Of a DNA stretch of 64,000 nucleotides, positions 9,376 through 18,028 are shown one piece after another. The stretch lies in assembly GCA_022844125.1 (NCBI GenBank), contig JALHMI010000007.1, positions 311,143 to 375,142 of the forward strand, in the 5' to 3' direction. Source of the stretch: Pirellulales bacterium. Its GTDB lineage: Bacteria > Planctomycetota > Planctomycetia > Pirellulales > PALSA-1355. The translations under genes and the position numbers were made by a program. The first letter of the stretch is position 1. Each line of letters starts with the position of its first letter. The notes beneath the pieces were generated by a model. It was not told where the DNA came from, did not search any database, and saw only the letters and a list, made by a program, of their open reading frames with translations.

Positions 9376-10665
9376 ATGCCGCTCGATCCAGACAAGCAGC
9401 GGAAGTTCGCGGTCGACGTGGTTCGCACGCTGCGCAGTCATGGCTACGAAGCCTATTGGGCCGGCGGCTGCGTGCGCGATCGGCTGCTTGGCAGACTGCC
9501 GAAAGACTACGACGTGGCCACGACGGCCCGTCCGGACGAGATTCGGGAGGTGTTTTCCCACAAGCGAACGGTGCCGATAGGCGCGCAGTTCGGCGTGATC
9601 ACGGTCGTCGGTCCGAAACCCGCTGGGCAGATCGAGGTGGCCACTTTTCGCGAGGACGCGACCTACTCCGATGGACGGCGGCCGGATTCGGTGGAGTTCA
9701 GCACGCCGGAGGCCGATGCGCACCGCCGAGACTTCACGATCAACGGCCTGTTTTATGATCCGCTCGAAGACCGCGTGATTGACTATGTCGGCGGCGTGGA
9801 CGATCTCGGACGGGGGGTGGTCCGAGCGATCGGAGAGCCGCGTGCTCGATTCGAAGAAGACAAGCTGCGGCTGTTGCGTGCGGTTCGATTCACCGTCACC
9901 TTTGGCTTCTCGCTGGACATCCCCACGCGCGACGCGATCGAGTACATGGCAAGTCAGATCGGCGTGGTGAGCGTGGAGCGAATCGCCGACGAGATGCGGC
10001 GGATGCTCATGCACGATAGTCGAGCGAAGGCCGTCGACTTGCTGCATGAAGTGGACTTGCTGCCGCAGATCCTGCCCGAACTCAACGCGGCCAACGATGC
10101 CGAGGCGACGACAGCCGTCGGCAGGCGCGGCGACGCGGCCTGGCTGGCTGCGCTGGCGACATTGGACCTGCTCAGCGAGCCGCCTTTTCCGCTGGCGCTG
10201 GCGGCATTGCTCGTTCCATTCGTCGACGCGGCGGCGGCGAGAGGGCTGGCCGCTCGGTGGAAACTTTCGAACCAGGAAAGTCGTTCCCTCTGCTGGCTGG
10301 TCGAACAACAAGCGGCGCTCGTTGGCGCGGAGCAGATGCCTTGGTCGCGCCTGCAGCCGCTTCTGGTCCACGATAATGCACGCGAATTGATCGCCTTGCT
10401 TGCGGTGCTTTCGGAAGTGCCTGCTGCCGACCGGCCCGTGGCGAGCCGGGCCGATCTGGCTAGGTGCCGACAGATGCTTGCGCGGCCAGCCCTGGAAATC
10501 AATCCGCCGCCGCTGGTCACGGGGGACGATCTCATCGAGCTGGGAATACCGCGCAGCAAGGCGTATCAGCGGATATTGCAGGCCGCTCGCGACGCGCAGC
10601 TCGATGGATTGATCCAGACGAAAGCCGAGGCGCTGGAACTTGTGAAACGTTTACTGAACGAGTAG
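9376..10665 (+). CDS. CCA tRNA nucleotidyltransferase / poly(A) polymerase family (class II)
   Basis: A 429-residue class II nucleotidyltransferase. The head domain has GGCVRDRLLGRLPKDYDVAT (residues ~27-46), with the flexible-loop Gly-Gly, Arg and the DYD metal-binding aspartates. This is followed by RRDFTINGLFYDP and RFEEDKLRLLRAVRF, the nucleotide-selecting and neck regions. The family adds CCA, or only CC or A, to tRNA 3' ends, or poly(A) to RNA; sequence alone does not decide which. I chose the ATG at 9376 with GAGAGG upstream; a TTG one codon earlier is possible. It follows addA by about 100 bases and has its own weak -10. Confidence 0.9.
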   Translation: MPLDPDKQRKFAVDVVRTLRSHGYEAYWAGGCVRDRLLGRLPKDYDVATTARPDEIREVFSHKRTVPIGAQFGVITVVGPKPAGQIEVATFREDATYSDGRRPDSVEFSTPEADAHRRDFTINGLFYDPLEDRVIDYVGGVDDLGRGVVRAIGEPRARFEEDKLRLLRAVRFTVTFGFSLDIPTRDAIEYMASQIGVVSVERIADEMRRMLMHDSRAKAVDLLHEVDLLPQILPELNAANDAEATTAVGRRGDAAWLAALATLDLLSEPPFPLALAALLVPFVDAAAARGLAARWKLSNQESRSLCWLVEQQAALVGAEQMPWSRLQPLLVHDNARELIALLAVLSEVPAADRPVASRADLARCRQMLARPALEINPPPLVTGDDLIELGIPRSKAYQRILQAARDAQLDGLIQTKAEALELVKRLLNE

Positions 10666-10687
10666 GTGGTTAGGAGACGGGACAGCG

Positions 10688-11188
10688 ATGCCTGACTTTG
10701 AGTTTGTGTTGGCGCTTGTATCACGCTGGCTGCATATTCTTGCGGCAATCACCGCGGTTGGCGGAACGATCTTTGCCCGAGCGGTGGTCTTTCCGACGTT
10801 GGCCCCGCTACCGGATGAAGAGCGAGCCCGGCTGCATGCGGCGCTGCGCGAGCGGTGGGCCACGATCGTCAAGGCGGCGATCGGCTTCCTGCTGGTGAGC
10901 GGCCTCTACAACTTCATGGTGACGGCGACGCAATCCAGAGTGCCGTCCTGGTACCACATGGTGTTCGGCATCAAGTTTCTGCTGGCCCTGGCCATTTTCG
11001 CGATCGCCAGCCTGCTGATCGGAAAGTCGCCGGCGGCCCAGGCAGTGCGGTCTCGCGCACCCCTCTGGTTGAACCTGAACATTGCCCTGGCAGTCGCGGT
11101 GGTGTGCCTATCGGGCGTGCTGCGGACGGCCGAGAAGACGCCCAAACCGCCTGCCGTCGAGCCGATCGAGATACCGGCCCCGAACTAG
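10688..11188 (+). CDS. Small four-helix membrane protein, CopD-like
   Basis: A 166-residue protein with about four hydrophobic helices (residues ~8-30, ~57-77, ~92-112 and ~124-144). A conserved-looking RWLHILAAI in the first helix recalls the His-containing first helix of CopD-like and DUF2269-type membrane proteins, which often bind metal or haem. The C-terminal tail is Pro-rich and polar. AGGAG occurs upstream of the ATG. It lies 22 bases after the nucleotidyltransferase and may be cotranscribed with it. The function is unknown and the CopD link rests on the helix pattern only. Confidence 0.65.
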   Translation: MPDFEFVLALVSRWLHILAAITAVGGTIFARAVVFPTLAPLPDEERARLHAALRERWATIVKAAIGFLLVSGLYNFMVTATQSRVPSWYHMVFGIKFLLALAIFAIASLLIGKSPAAQAVRSRAPLWLNLNIALAVAVVCLSGVLRTAEKTPKPPAVEPIEIPAPN

Positions 11189-11321
11189 CTGCCTGGCGGA
11201 ATTGCACCTTTGCAGGAGCGACGCAACTTAATTACGCTAGACCTAGGGTGCATTACGGCTCGCCTGATGGCGGGCGGAGCAATTTACGGTGGGCTGTCGC
11301 CGAACGGCCCGCGGGGCGTCT

Positions 11322-12005
11322 ATGAATCCCAATGAACGAGCCCTGGATATTCTGCAGAAAGCGCGCGACGCGCTTTGCACGCGACTGACCGAGCGGATCC
11401 TCGACTCCGAGCAGGAGATTGCCGAGGATGCGGAAGGCAGCTCGTATCTCAGCGAGATCGAAGCGATCTATGAGCAGCTTGGCGGGCGGCTCGCGCATCT
11501 GAACGCGATGCTCGCCAACCTTCCGCCGGCTCAGGTCCAGCCGGCGTCTGAGCCCACGACGGAAACGGCCAGCGAAGTCGTCTATGCCGATCTGGCGTCG
11601 GGCACTTCCGCGACATTCGACATCGAGATCGCCGCTTCTCCGCCGCTGCTGGGGCTGCCGGCGCCGCCCACGCGCGAGGAATCGGAAGTCTGGTCGCTCA
11701 CGGTTGGATTGGGGCGCGTGGTGCAAATGACGCGCGCCGACGATCTGACCGAAGCCGCCCATTTGATTTCTGAAGTGTTCGACCTCCGGCCGAGCCAGGC
11801 GCGTCGCGCCGCGGCGGCCTTCCAGCGACAGCTATGCCGCTATCCAGACCTTGCCCGTCGGCTCGAACAGTTTGGCATGGAATTTCATGAACTCAACGAG
11901 TACGCTGCGGCCACGTTGCTGGGCGAATGCTTTGAGTTTCAGGCGATCGACGCCTTGTTGCTCGTGCGTTCGATGAAGCAGCAACGACTTCCTGGGATTG
12001 ACTGA
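11322..12005 (+). CDS. Conserved-type hypothetical protein
   Basis: A 227-residue soluble protein that I do not recognise. The N-terminal ~70 residues are helical and charged (NERALDILQKARDALCTRL). A Pro/Ala/Thr linker follows at ~70-125. The C-terminal ~100 residues are helical, with repeated ARRAAAAFQRQL and LARRLEQFGMEF-type amphipathic segments. There are no membrane segments or signal peptide. I chose the ATG at 11322, after which the coding pattern is clear; an upstream GTG/ATG extension at 11289 lacks support. It is followed 38 bases later by a 54-residue coiled-coil gene, with which it may form an operon. Confidence 0.7.
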   Translation: MNPNERALDILQKARDALCTRLTERILDSEQEIAEDAEGSSYLSEIEAIYEQLGGRLAHLNAMLANLPPAQVQPASEPTTETASEVVYADLASGTSATFDIEIAASPPLLGLPAPPTREESEVWSLTVGLGRVVQMTRADDLTEAAHLISEVFDLRPSQARRAAAAFQRQLCRYPDLARRLEQFGMEFHELNEYAAATLLGECFEFQAIDALLLVRSMKQQRLPGID

Positions 12006-12043
12006 GCCAACTGACAACCTGACTGGTCCAAAGGATTACGCAC

Positions 12044-12208
12044 TTGGATAAGAAGGCGAAAAAGAAGCAGGACGTCCTGCGGCAGCGTCTGCAGAAGCTG
12101 CAGCAGCAACTGGCCGGAGCGCGCAAGCAGATGGACGACCCCGACGAGGTCGTGAGGCTCGAAAAAGACATCGCGAGCGCCAAGGCCGAGCTCGACAAGC
12201 TGGGCTAA
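12044..12208 (+). CDS. 54-residue charged coiled-coil protein, TTG start
   Basis: A short gene found by reading the sequence: TTG at 12044, TAA at 12206-12208. AAAGGA lies eight bases upstream of the TTG. The peptide starts MDKKAKKKQDVLRQRLQKLQ and continues with heptad-like Leu spacing (LQKLQQQL, VVRLEKDIASAKAELDKL). It is very rich in Lys, Gln, Glu and Asp, so a two-segment coiled coil is likely. Codon use is normal for the region (ctg, cag, gac). The role is unknown; a nucleic-acid or ribosome-associated helper is one guess. It shares direction with the preceding gene and ends 27 bases before the convergent surface-protein gene. Confidence 0.65.
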   Translation: MDKKAKKKQDVLRQRLQKLQQQLAGARKQMDDPDEVVRLEKDIASAKAELDKLG

Positions 12209-12235
12209 TCGGCGGCAGGCTGCTGAACCCGAGGA

Positions 12236-15200
12236 TTACGGCTTAGCAGCCAGGTGGTGCCCCGGCGGCTGATGGAACACGCCGATCTCCGTGCGACCAT
12301 CGCCATTCCAATCGCCGACTACCGGCGTATCGTTGGGCCCGCCCAACTCGACAACCATGTCATCGTCGTCGATGACACCGTTGTGGTTCGTGTCGAGATA
12401 CCACAGGCCGTCGCGGTAGACGCCGATGTCGTCGACGCCGTCGCCGTCGAAGTCGCCGGACACGGGGATGTCGCCGTGCTGACCAAACTGATGCTTGGCG
12501 TCGTTGTCGCCGCTGCGGCCGTTGCCGTTCGTGTCGCGGCGCCACATGCCGTCGCGGAACACCGCAATCGTGTGAATGCCGTCGCCGTTCCAGTCGCCCA
12601 CGATTGGATGGTCGCCCGGCGTGCCATAGAGGAACACGTGGTCGATCAAGTCGCTGCGCGGTTGGCCGTCTTCCGTGCGTTTTAAAGTCCGCTTGCCGAT
12701 CGCGGCCTGATGCTGCGGCCGAGGAATGTTCTTGTGCTTCTCGGTGATCGGGTTGTGCGGATCGGGCATGCCCGGATCGTGGGCGATTGCTCGAGGGTCG
12801 CCGCTCCAGGCCGGGCCATAGATGCCGATGTCCGTCTTGCCGTCGCCATCCCAGTCGCCCGTCACGGGGCGATCTCCGTGATAGCCGAGCTTGGCCCACA
12901 GGTCACCCTTGTCCCAAACGCCATTGTCGTTGAGATCGATGAACCAGAAACCGTCTTGGAAGACGCCGATTTCGAACTTGCCGTCGCCGTTAAAGTCGCC
13001 GGAGACTGGGTAGGCGTTCTTCATGCCGAACTTCATCTTCCGCTTTGTGTGCTGCGGATCGGCCAGGTCGACGATGGTCCACTCGACGTCGTCCATCTGG
13101 GCGTCCGACCACTTGATCAGGTCTTCCGGCTTCATGCTGGTGAGCTGGACGCCGTCGTCGCCGACGATTCCGCGCGGGTAGCCTGCATCGACAACGCTTA
13201 AGTGCCAGGTATACATACCGCCGCCGGCCCGGGTCAGAATCGGCGCTTGCAGGAACGGGTTGAGCGGCGTGAGGTATGGCACCTGGGGTGGCGCCAGCGG
13301 GAAGAAACCGGGAATCGCCAGCGGGTCGGGCGGCGCCGGTCGCGGGGGCAGAATGAGCTGCGGGGTATCGGGCACGACCGTGGTGACGACGCTGAAGTTG
13401 TTGTTCAACGAGTGCTCGCCGACGCCCAGCTTAATGTTGAGCAGAGCATCCACCGGAGTCTCGACGAGCGCCGCGAGGATTGCCGGATCAGTCGGCACCA
13501 ACGGGCTGACGACGATACCGCCGGTTGTGCCCGGTGTGTTGATGCCTGGGAAGTATCCATCTGGACGAGTCTCGTAGACGGCGTAGCTTCCCGGCGGCAG
13601 ACCGACAAATTCGTAGTAGCCGCCAGCGTCGGTTACGGCCCAGATCGGTTGATCGGCCGTGTAGTAGCCCCCGAGCGCGGCCGAGCCGAGGATCGGTTGC
13701 CCAGTCACCCCATCGCGGAGGCTAACGACCACGCCTGGTAGCAGAATGTCATCCGGCGTAAGCAAACCGTCTTTCACGGCCAGCACGTCGGGCACATCGC
13801 CTGCGTTCTCGACGGGAATTGCCGGACCGTCCTGGAAGACGTGGCCCGAAAGCTTCGCGGGCGGGATCTCACAGAAGTTGTACTCGACCGCGTTCAGGCC
13901 GCTGATCAGCACGATGTTCGAGATGAAGTTTGCCGTGACATCGCCGCCGGCAGAGCCCGAGAACGTGCCGCCATTGAAGTACTCGATCGGCTGAATTTCA
14001 CGGACCGAGTATTTGCCCGGAGCGAGCTTGTCGAACAAGTAGGTTCCGTCGGCGCCAGTCACTCGAGTGGCGACAACGTTGCCGTTCGCGTCGAGCAGTT
14101 CGACGGTCACGCCTGCCAGCGGCGGATTCTCGGGATTCTCGCAATCGCCGGTCGTATTGACGTGTACCTTGCCGGCAATGCTCGCCGGGGGGAGTTCGCC
14201 AAAATTGTAGTCCTCGCCATGCGAGCCGGGTGGCAAGACAACGGTCGAGATGTAATCACCCGGGTTGTTGGCAACACCGCCCTTGGTGCCGGGCGTGTCG
14301 AGTCCGTCGAAATATTCCTGCGGCTGGGTTTCCTTGACGCCGTAGGTGCCGGGCCGCAAGTTAACGAAGCAGTATTTTCCGTTGGCGTCGGTCGTCACGG
14401 TGACGCCGAGGAGGTTGCCGTTGGGGTCGGTCAGATGCACGGTCACACCGGCGATGCCCGCCTCGCCGGCTTCCTTGATGCCGTTGTTGTTCCAGTCCAC
14501 GTAAACGTAGCCGCACAACTCGGCGGGTGGAATCTCACAAAAGTCGTAATTCACCGCGTCTGTGCCGCTGGTGAGCACGACGTTGCTGATCAAATCGTTC
14601 GTGACATTGCCACCTTCGGAGCCCGCCTTCTCGCCACCGTCGAAGTAACCCTCGGGCGTGTACTCCCGGATCGAGTAAGTACCCGGCGGAAGAGCGTCGA
14701 ACTTGTAGAAGCCGTTGGCGTCGGTGGTGCGAGTGGCAATAACCTGGCCTGACGCGTTAAGTAGTTCGATCGTGACGCCCGGCAGCGGTGGGTTGTTCGG
14801 ATCGCCGCAATCGCCGGAGTAGTTCGCCCGCACGTGGCCGCTGATGCTCACCGGCAGCAGCTCGCCAAAGTTGTAGTTCACGGCAACCGTTCCGCCGATG
14901 AGCACGGCACCGGAGATCAAGTCGCCGGGGTTCACCGCGCTGCCGCCGGCGCTGCCCGCCGTGTCGAGACCGTCGAGGTAGCCGCCGGGCTGCACTTCGG
15001 CCACGCCGTAGGTTCCGGGCCGCAGGCCGGTGAACTCGTAGTACCCCTGGGAGTTGGTCGTCGTGGTCGCGCCCGTCGGTTGGCCGTTTCCGTCGCGCAG
15101 GATGAGCGCAGTGCCGGGAATCGGAGCTTCGCCAGGATCCTTGATCCCGTTGTTGTTCATGTCGACATAGACGTAGCCCGAGATGCTGGCCGGCGGGATC

Positions 15201-16627
15201 TCGCAGAAGTCGTAGTTGACGGCATCGGTGCCGCTGGTGAGCACGATGTTCGAGACGATGTCGCTGCCCTTGGTACCGCCAGCCGACCCAACGAACGTGG
15301 CGCCGCTGAAGTATCCAAGCGGCTGCTCTTCACGTACGGTGTAGGTGCCGGGCCGCAGGTCTGTGAACTTGTACTTGCCGTCCGCGCCCGTAATGGCCGT
15401 GGCGATCACGGTACCGCTTGCATCGAGCAGGTGGATGGTCACGCCGGCGAGCGGCGGATTCTCGGGATTCTCGCAATCGCCGGTATTGTTGACGTGTACC
15501 TTGCCGGCAATGCTGACCGGCAGGTACTCGGCGAAGTCATTGCGGATGCTGTTCTCGCCGCCCAGCAGGTTGATCTGGCTTAGAACGTCGGCGTTGGTGA
15601 CCACGCCGCGCGTCTGCCCGTTAACCTTACCGGGGGTCGAACCGACGCTTTCGTAGTCGTCCGGCTGCGTCTCGACAACGCGGTAAGTGCCGATGTCGAG
15701 ATCGTCGAATTTGTAGCGACCCTGCGTATCGGTCACCGTCGTCAGGCCGGTCGCGACATAGTTGGACCCGTCCAGCCGCAACAGGGCGAGACGCACGCCG
15801 CTGATGCCGGTGTCGCCCGAGTCCTGCTGGTTGTTGAGGTTGTGGTCGAGATAAACCACTCCGGAGAGGCTGTTCGGCAGCGCTTCTTGCTTAAGCAGGT
15901 CGATGGCGCCTGCAGTCATATCTGAGAAGTCGGTTTGCGTCGAGTAGCGGTCGGGTGGCAGATTGAGATTCAGTTTTGATTGTGTTTGGGCGTTGGCGAA
16001 ATTCTGGTTGTAAGCATCCCAGTACTGGACGTGGGACGTGATGTCATAGTAGTGCGGCGCCTTGAAAGTGGCGTACATGTGCGAACGTTGGAACTCGCCG
16101 CCTTCGGCCACGGCGTTCACGTCGACCGTATTACCACTCACGAATTGAAATTCGTCGACGTCAATGCTGATCAGCAGCGTTTCGCCGACGTCGAAGCCCT
16201 CGAGATTGATGATCAGCTTCATGCTGCCATCGGTCACTTGAAAGTTCGTGACGGTGAAGCCACTGCTGGAGACGACTTTGAAGGGGTTCGACTTGAACAC
16301 GCCGTAACCGCCCGGCGCGGTGTCGAAGAAGATATCGCCCGAGGAGATGCCGTCGCCGGCCTTGTCGCCATCGATCACGATCTGCGTGAGCTGCGTGCCC
16401 GGGGCGCCGCCTTGAAAGGTGAACTCGAGCAGGTTGGGCTGCGCATCGTCGCCCGCCGCCTGTTCGTAGTACACACTCCCCACGAGCAGGTCGGCCGCCA
16501 TCATCGCGCGGCTCTCACACTCTTCGTACCGGCAGATCCGGCGCGCACGGCGTTTGGTATGGGGCTCGTCAAAACGGGCGTTTCCGAGCCAGGAGCCTAG
16601 GCGCGAAATCGTATGTAGCAGGCCCAC
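12236..16627 (-). CDS. Giant surface protein: LEPR-XLL-like N-terminus, SdrD-type repeats, FG-GAP-like C-terminus
   Basis: A 1463-residue probable surface protein. The N-terminus has a basic cluster and CRYEECESRAMMAADLLVG (residues ~32-50), resembling the planctomycete LEPR-XLL sorting-type motif. Residues 253-1080 hold seven SdrD_B/Cna_B-like beta-sandwich repeats, each with a G-x-Y-x-F...PGTY-x-V-x-E core. R2, R4 and R6 are 109 residues, carry GDC and FCEIPP, and alternate with the 113-residue R3 and R5, which carry a calcium-loop-like NNNGIK motif. Residues ~1150-1463 contain FG-GAP-like blade motifs (GDFNGDGKFEIGVF, GDWNGDGRTEIGVF). The GTG start has TTAAGGAG upstream. A likely role is adhesion, cell envelope structure or cell-cell contact. 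Substrate and partners are unknown. Confidence 0.88.
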   Translation of the reverse strand: MGLLHTISRLGSWLGNARFDEPHTKRRARRICRYEECESRAMMAADLLVGSVYYEQAAGDDAQPNLLEFTFQGGAPGTQLTQIVIDGDKAGDGISSGDIFFDTAPGGYGVFKSNPFKVVSSSGFTVTNFQVTDGSMKLIINLEGFDVGETLLISIDVDEFQFVSGNTVDVNAVAEGGEFQRSHMYATFKAPHYYDITSHVQYWDAYNQNFANAQTQSKLNLNLPPDRYSTQTDFSDMTAGAIDLLKQEALPNSLSGVVYLDHNLNNQQDSGDTGISGVRLALLRLDGSNYVATGLTTVTDTQGRYKFDDLDIGTYRVVETQPDDYESVGSTPGKVNGQTRGVVTNADVLSQINLLGGENSIRNDFAEYLPVSIAGKVHVNNTGDCENPENPPLAGVTIHLLDASGTVIATAITGADGKYKFTDLRPGTYTVREEQPLGYFSGATFVGSAGGTKGSDIVSNIVLTSGTDAVNYDFCEIPPASISGYVYVDMNNNGIKDPGEAPIPGTALILRDGNGQPTGATTTTNSQGYYEFTGLRPGTYGVAEVQPGGYLDGLDTAGSAGGSAVNPGDLISGAVLIGGTVAVNYNFGELLPVSISGHVRANYSGDCGDPNNPPLPGVTIELLNASGQVIATRTTDANGFYKFDALPPGTYSIREYTPEGYFDGGEKAGSEGGNVTNDLISNVVLTSGTDAVNYDFCEIPPAELCGYVYVDWNNNGIKEAGEAGIAGVTVHLTDPNGNLLGVTVTTDANGKYCFVNLRPGTYGVKETQPQEYFDGLDTPGTKGGVANNPGDYISTVVLPPGSHGEDYNFGELPPASIAGKVHVNTTGDCENPENPPLAGVTVELLDANGNVVATRVTGADGTYLFDKLAPGKYSVREIQPIEYFNGGTFSGSAGGDVTANFISNIVLISGLNAVEYNFCEIPPAKLSGHVFQDGPAIPVENAGDVPDVLAVKDGLLTPDDILLPGVVVSLRDGVTGQPILGSAALGGYYTADQPIWAVTDAGGYYEFVGLPPGSYAVYETRPDGYFPGINTPGTTGGIVVSPLVPTDPAILAALVETPVDALLNIKLGVGEHSLNNNFSVVTTVVPDTPQLILPPRPAPPDPLAIPGFFPLAPPQVPYLTPLNPFLQAPILTRAGGGMYTWHLSVVDAGYPRGIVGDDGVQLTSMKPEDLIKWSDAQMDDVEWTIVDLADPQHTKRKMKFGMKNAYPVSGDFNGDGKFEIGVFQDGFWFIDLNDNGVWDKGDLWAKLGYHGDRPVTGDWDGDGKTDIGIYGPAWSGDPRAIAHDPGMPDPHNPITEKHKNIPRPQHQAAIGKRTLKRTEDGQPRSDLIDHVFLYGTPGDHPIVGDWNGDGIHTIAVFRDGMWRRDTNGNGRSGDNDAKHQFGQHGDIPVSGDFDGDGVDDIGVYRDGLWYLDTNHNGVIDDDDMVVELGGPNDTPVVGDWNGDGRTEIGVFHQPPGHHLAAKP
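13859..15517 (-). repeat. Tandem super-repeat, 666-bp period, inside the surface-protein gene
   Basis: Residues 371-923 consist of alternating repeats of 109 and 113 residues (R2-R6). R2, R4 and R6 start exactly 222 residues apart, as do R3 and R5. This gives a constant 666-bp period over about 2.5 units, flanked by the divergent caps R1 (253-370) and R7 (924-1080). Confidence 0.85.
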
Positions 16628-16703
16628 GGCGATTCTCCTTAATCGACTAACCTCTGCCCCGTTCCATCAGGCGCATGTGTCGCGCGAGTATTCGTACGCT
16701 GTC

Positions 16704-17744
16704 TTACCGGACGCGAACGTCCCATTGATTTTCGGCCGTATCTTGCGCGCCGCCGGGCTGGTCAAGACGCCAGACGCGGATCGTCGTGTCGAAGCTGCCG
16801 GAGATGATCGTGCGAGTGCCTGCGTCGAAGGCCAGCGCGGCTACCGACCCGGTGTGGCCCACGAGGGCGTCGGCTTCGGACTCTGATTGCCAGTTCCAGA
16901 CGCGGACCACGTTGTCGCTGCCACCGGTCGCGATCAGATCTTCGCCACAGATGACCATCGACAGGAGTTTGCCGGTTTGGCAGTGGACCTTCTTGACGAG
17001 CTGACCATTGGCGGCGTCCCATACGCTGAGTTGGCGGTTCTCACCGGCCGACACCAGCTTGTCGCCTGCCGGCAGCCACCCCAGGGCTCGCAGTCGACCG
17101 ACACCGGTCGAGGCGATTTCCAGATCGACTGCTCCGGTCGCAAGCGACCAGACCATCACCTGGCCGTTGCGGCCCGCAGCGGCCAGGCGTGAACCATCGG
17201 GTGAGAACGCGATCGCCCGCAGATCGGTGTCGGGTCCCAAGAGTTTCCCTTTGGCCGTTCTGGTCTCCAGGTCAAACAGATGAACGTCTGCGTGAAAACC
17301 GACGGCGGCAAGCTGTTTGCCATCAGGGCTCAGTGCGATCGCATAAACCACGTGCGGCAGCTTGACGAGTTCGGAAAGCTTCTCGCCGGTCGAGGCGTTC
17401 CAGAGCACGATCCGGCCATCGTCGCCGGCCGAGACAAGCGTTTGTCCATCGGGAAGGAATGCGACGGCGCGAACCCAGTCACCGTGTGCATTCAGCTTAT
17501 GAAGCAGGCGGCCGTCCGCCGTGCTCCAGACCCGAACCACGTGGTCGTCACCGGCGGTTGCCAGATGCACGCCGCCGGACGCGACGGCCACGGCGGTGAT
17601 CACGGGCGGTCTGCGGCGCGGTTCGCTCTGGCTGGGCTGGATCGTCTCGGTCGGTGCGAGCACCGTCGGTTCCTGCGCTCCGGCAGGCGCGGCGCCTACA
17701 ATCAATGTGCAGGCAAAGACCGCAAACAGTGTGACGTGACGCAT
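16704..17744 (-). CDS. Exported WD40 beta-propeller protein
   Basis: A 346-residue protein with a signal peptide (MRHVTLFAVFACTLIVGAAP, cut near AGAQ-EP) followed by WD40 repeats. Typical repeat ends are seen: DDHVVRVWSTADGRLL, DDGRIVLWNASTGEKL, NVVRVWNWQSES and FDTTIRVWRLDQ, with GH or GD starts such as ALVGHTGSVAALAFD. About six to seven blades are expected, enough for one propeller. The start at 17744 has GAGG eight bases upstream and gives the signal peptide; the longer open frame from 17891 does not. Such proteins are probable periplasmic or surface scaffolds. It lies 77 bases upstream of the repeat surface protein on the same strand and could be cotranscribed, but no functional link is proven. 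Confidence 0.85.
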   Translation of the reverse strand: MRHVTLFAVFACTLIVGAAPAGAQEPTVLAPTETIQPSQSEPRRRPPVITAVAVASGGVHLATAGDDHVVRVWSTADGRLLHKLNAHGDWVRAVAFLPDGQTLVSAGDDGRIVLWNASTGEKLSELVKLPHVVYAIALSPDGKQLAAVGFHADVHLFDLETRTAKGKLLGPDTDLRAIAFSPDGSRLAAAGRNGQVMVWSLATGAVDLEIASTGVGRLRALGWLPAGDKLVSAGENRQLSVWDAANGQLVKKVHCQTGKLLSMVICGEDLIATGGSDNVVRVWNWQSESEADALVGHTGSVAALAFDAGTRTIISGSFDTTIRVWRLDQPGGAQDTAENQWDVRVR

Positions 17745-18028
17745 AATCAACCTCGAAGGCGAACCATCCTTGTTCAGTCCGTCCACCCGATGGCAGCCGG
17801 CCCTCGCCATGCAGGCACCCACGACGCGCGCAGCGGCGCGAAGGTACCTCAACATTCGGTATCGGTCGGATTGTGAGCACAACCCAAGCACAAGACGCGG
17901 TCCGCGGCGGAGCGCACCGGCGGAGCACGAGGCAAGGAAAGGTGGGCGGAGTTTACCGGCGCGGAGATCACCCTGGAGCGATTGCAGGTAGCTGGCGCCC
18001 GCGGATCTTGCGTGCTAGCTCTCGAGGG

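Noticed and set aside
9870..9900. GGTTCGATTC, resembling a tRNA T-loop
   Set aside because: It lies inside the nucleotidyltransferase gene and no acceptor or anticodon stem can be folded around it; no tRNA is seen in the window.
13841..14752. 303-codon plus-strand open frame
   Set aside because: Antisense to the SdrD-like repeats; its repeating pattern only mirrors the repeats on the real strand.
13388..15871. Repeat array considered as CRISPR or other DNA repeat element
   Set aside because: The repeats are coding, ~330 bp each, and vary at codon level; there are no short direct repeats with spacers and no cas genes.
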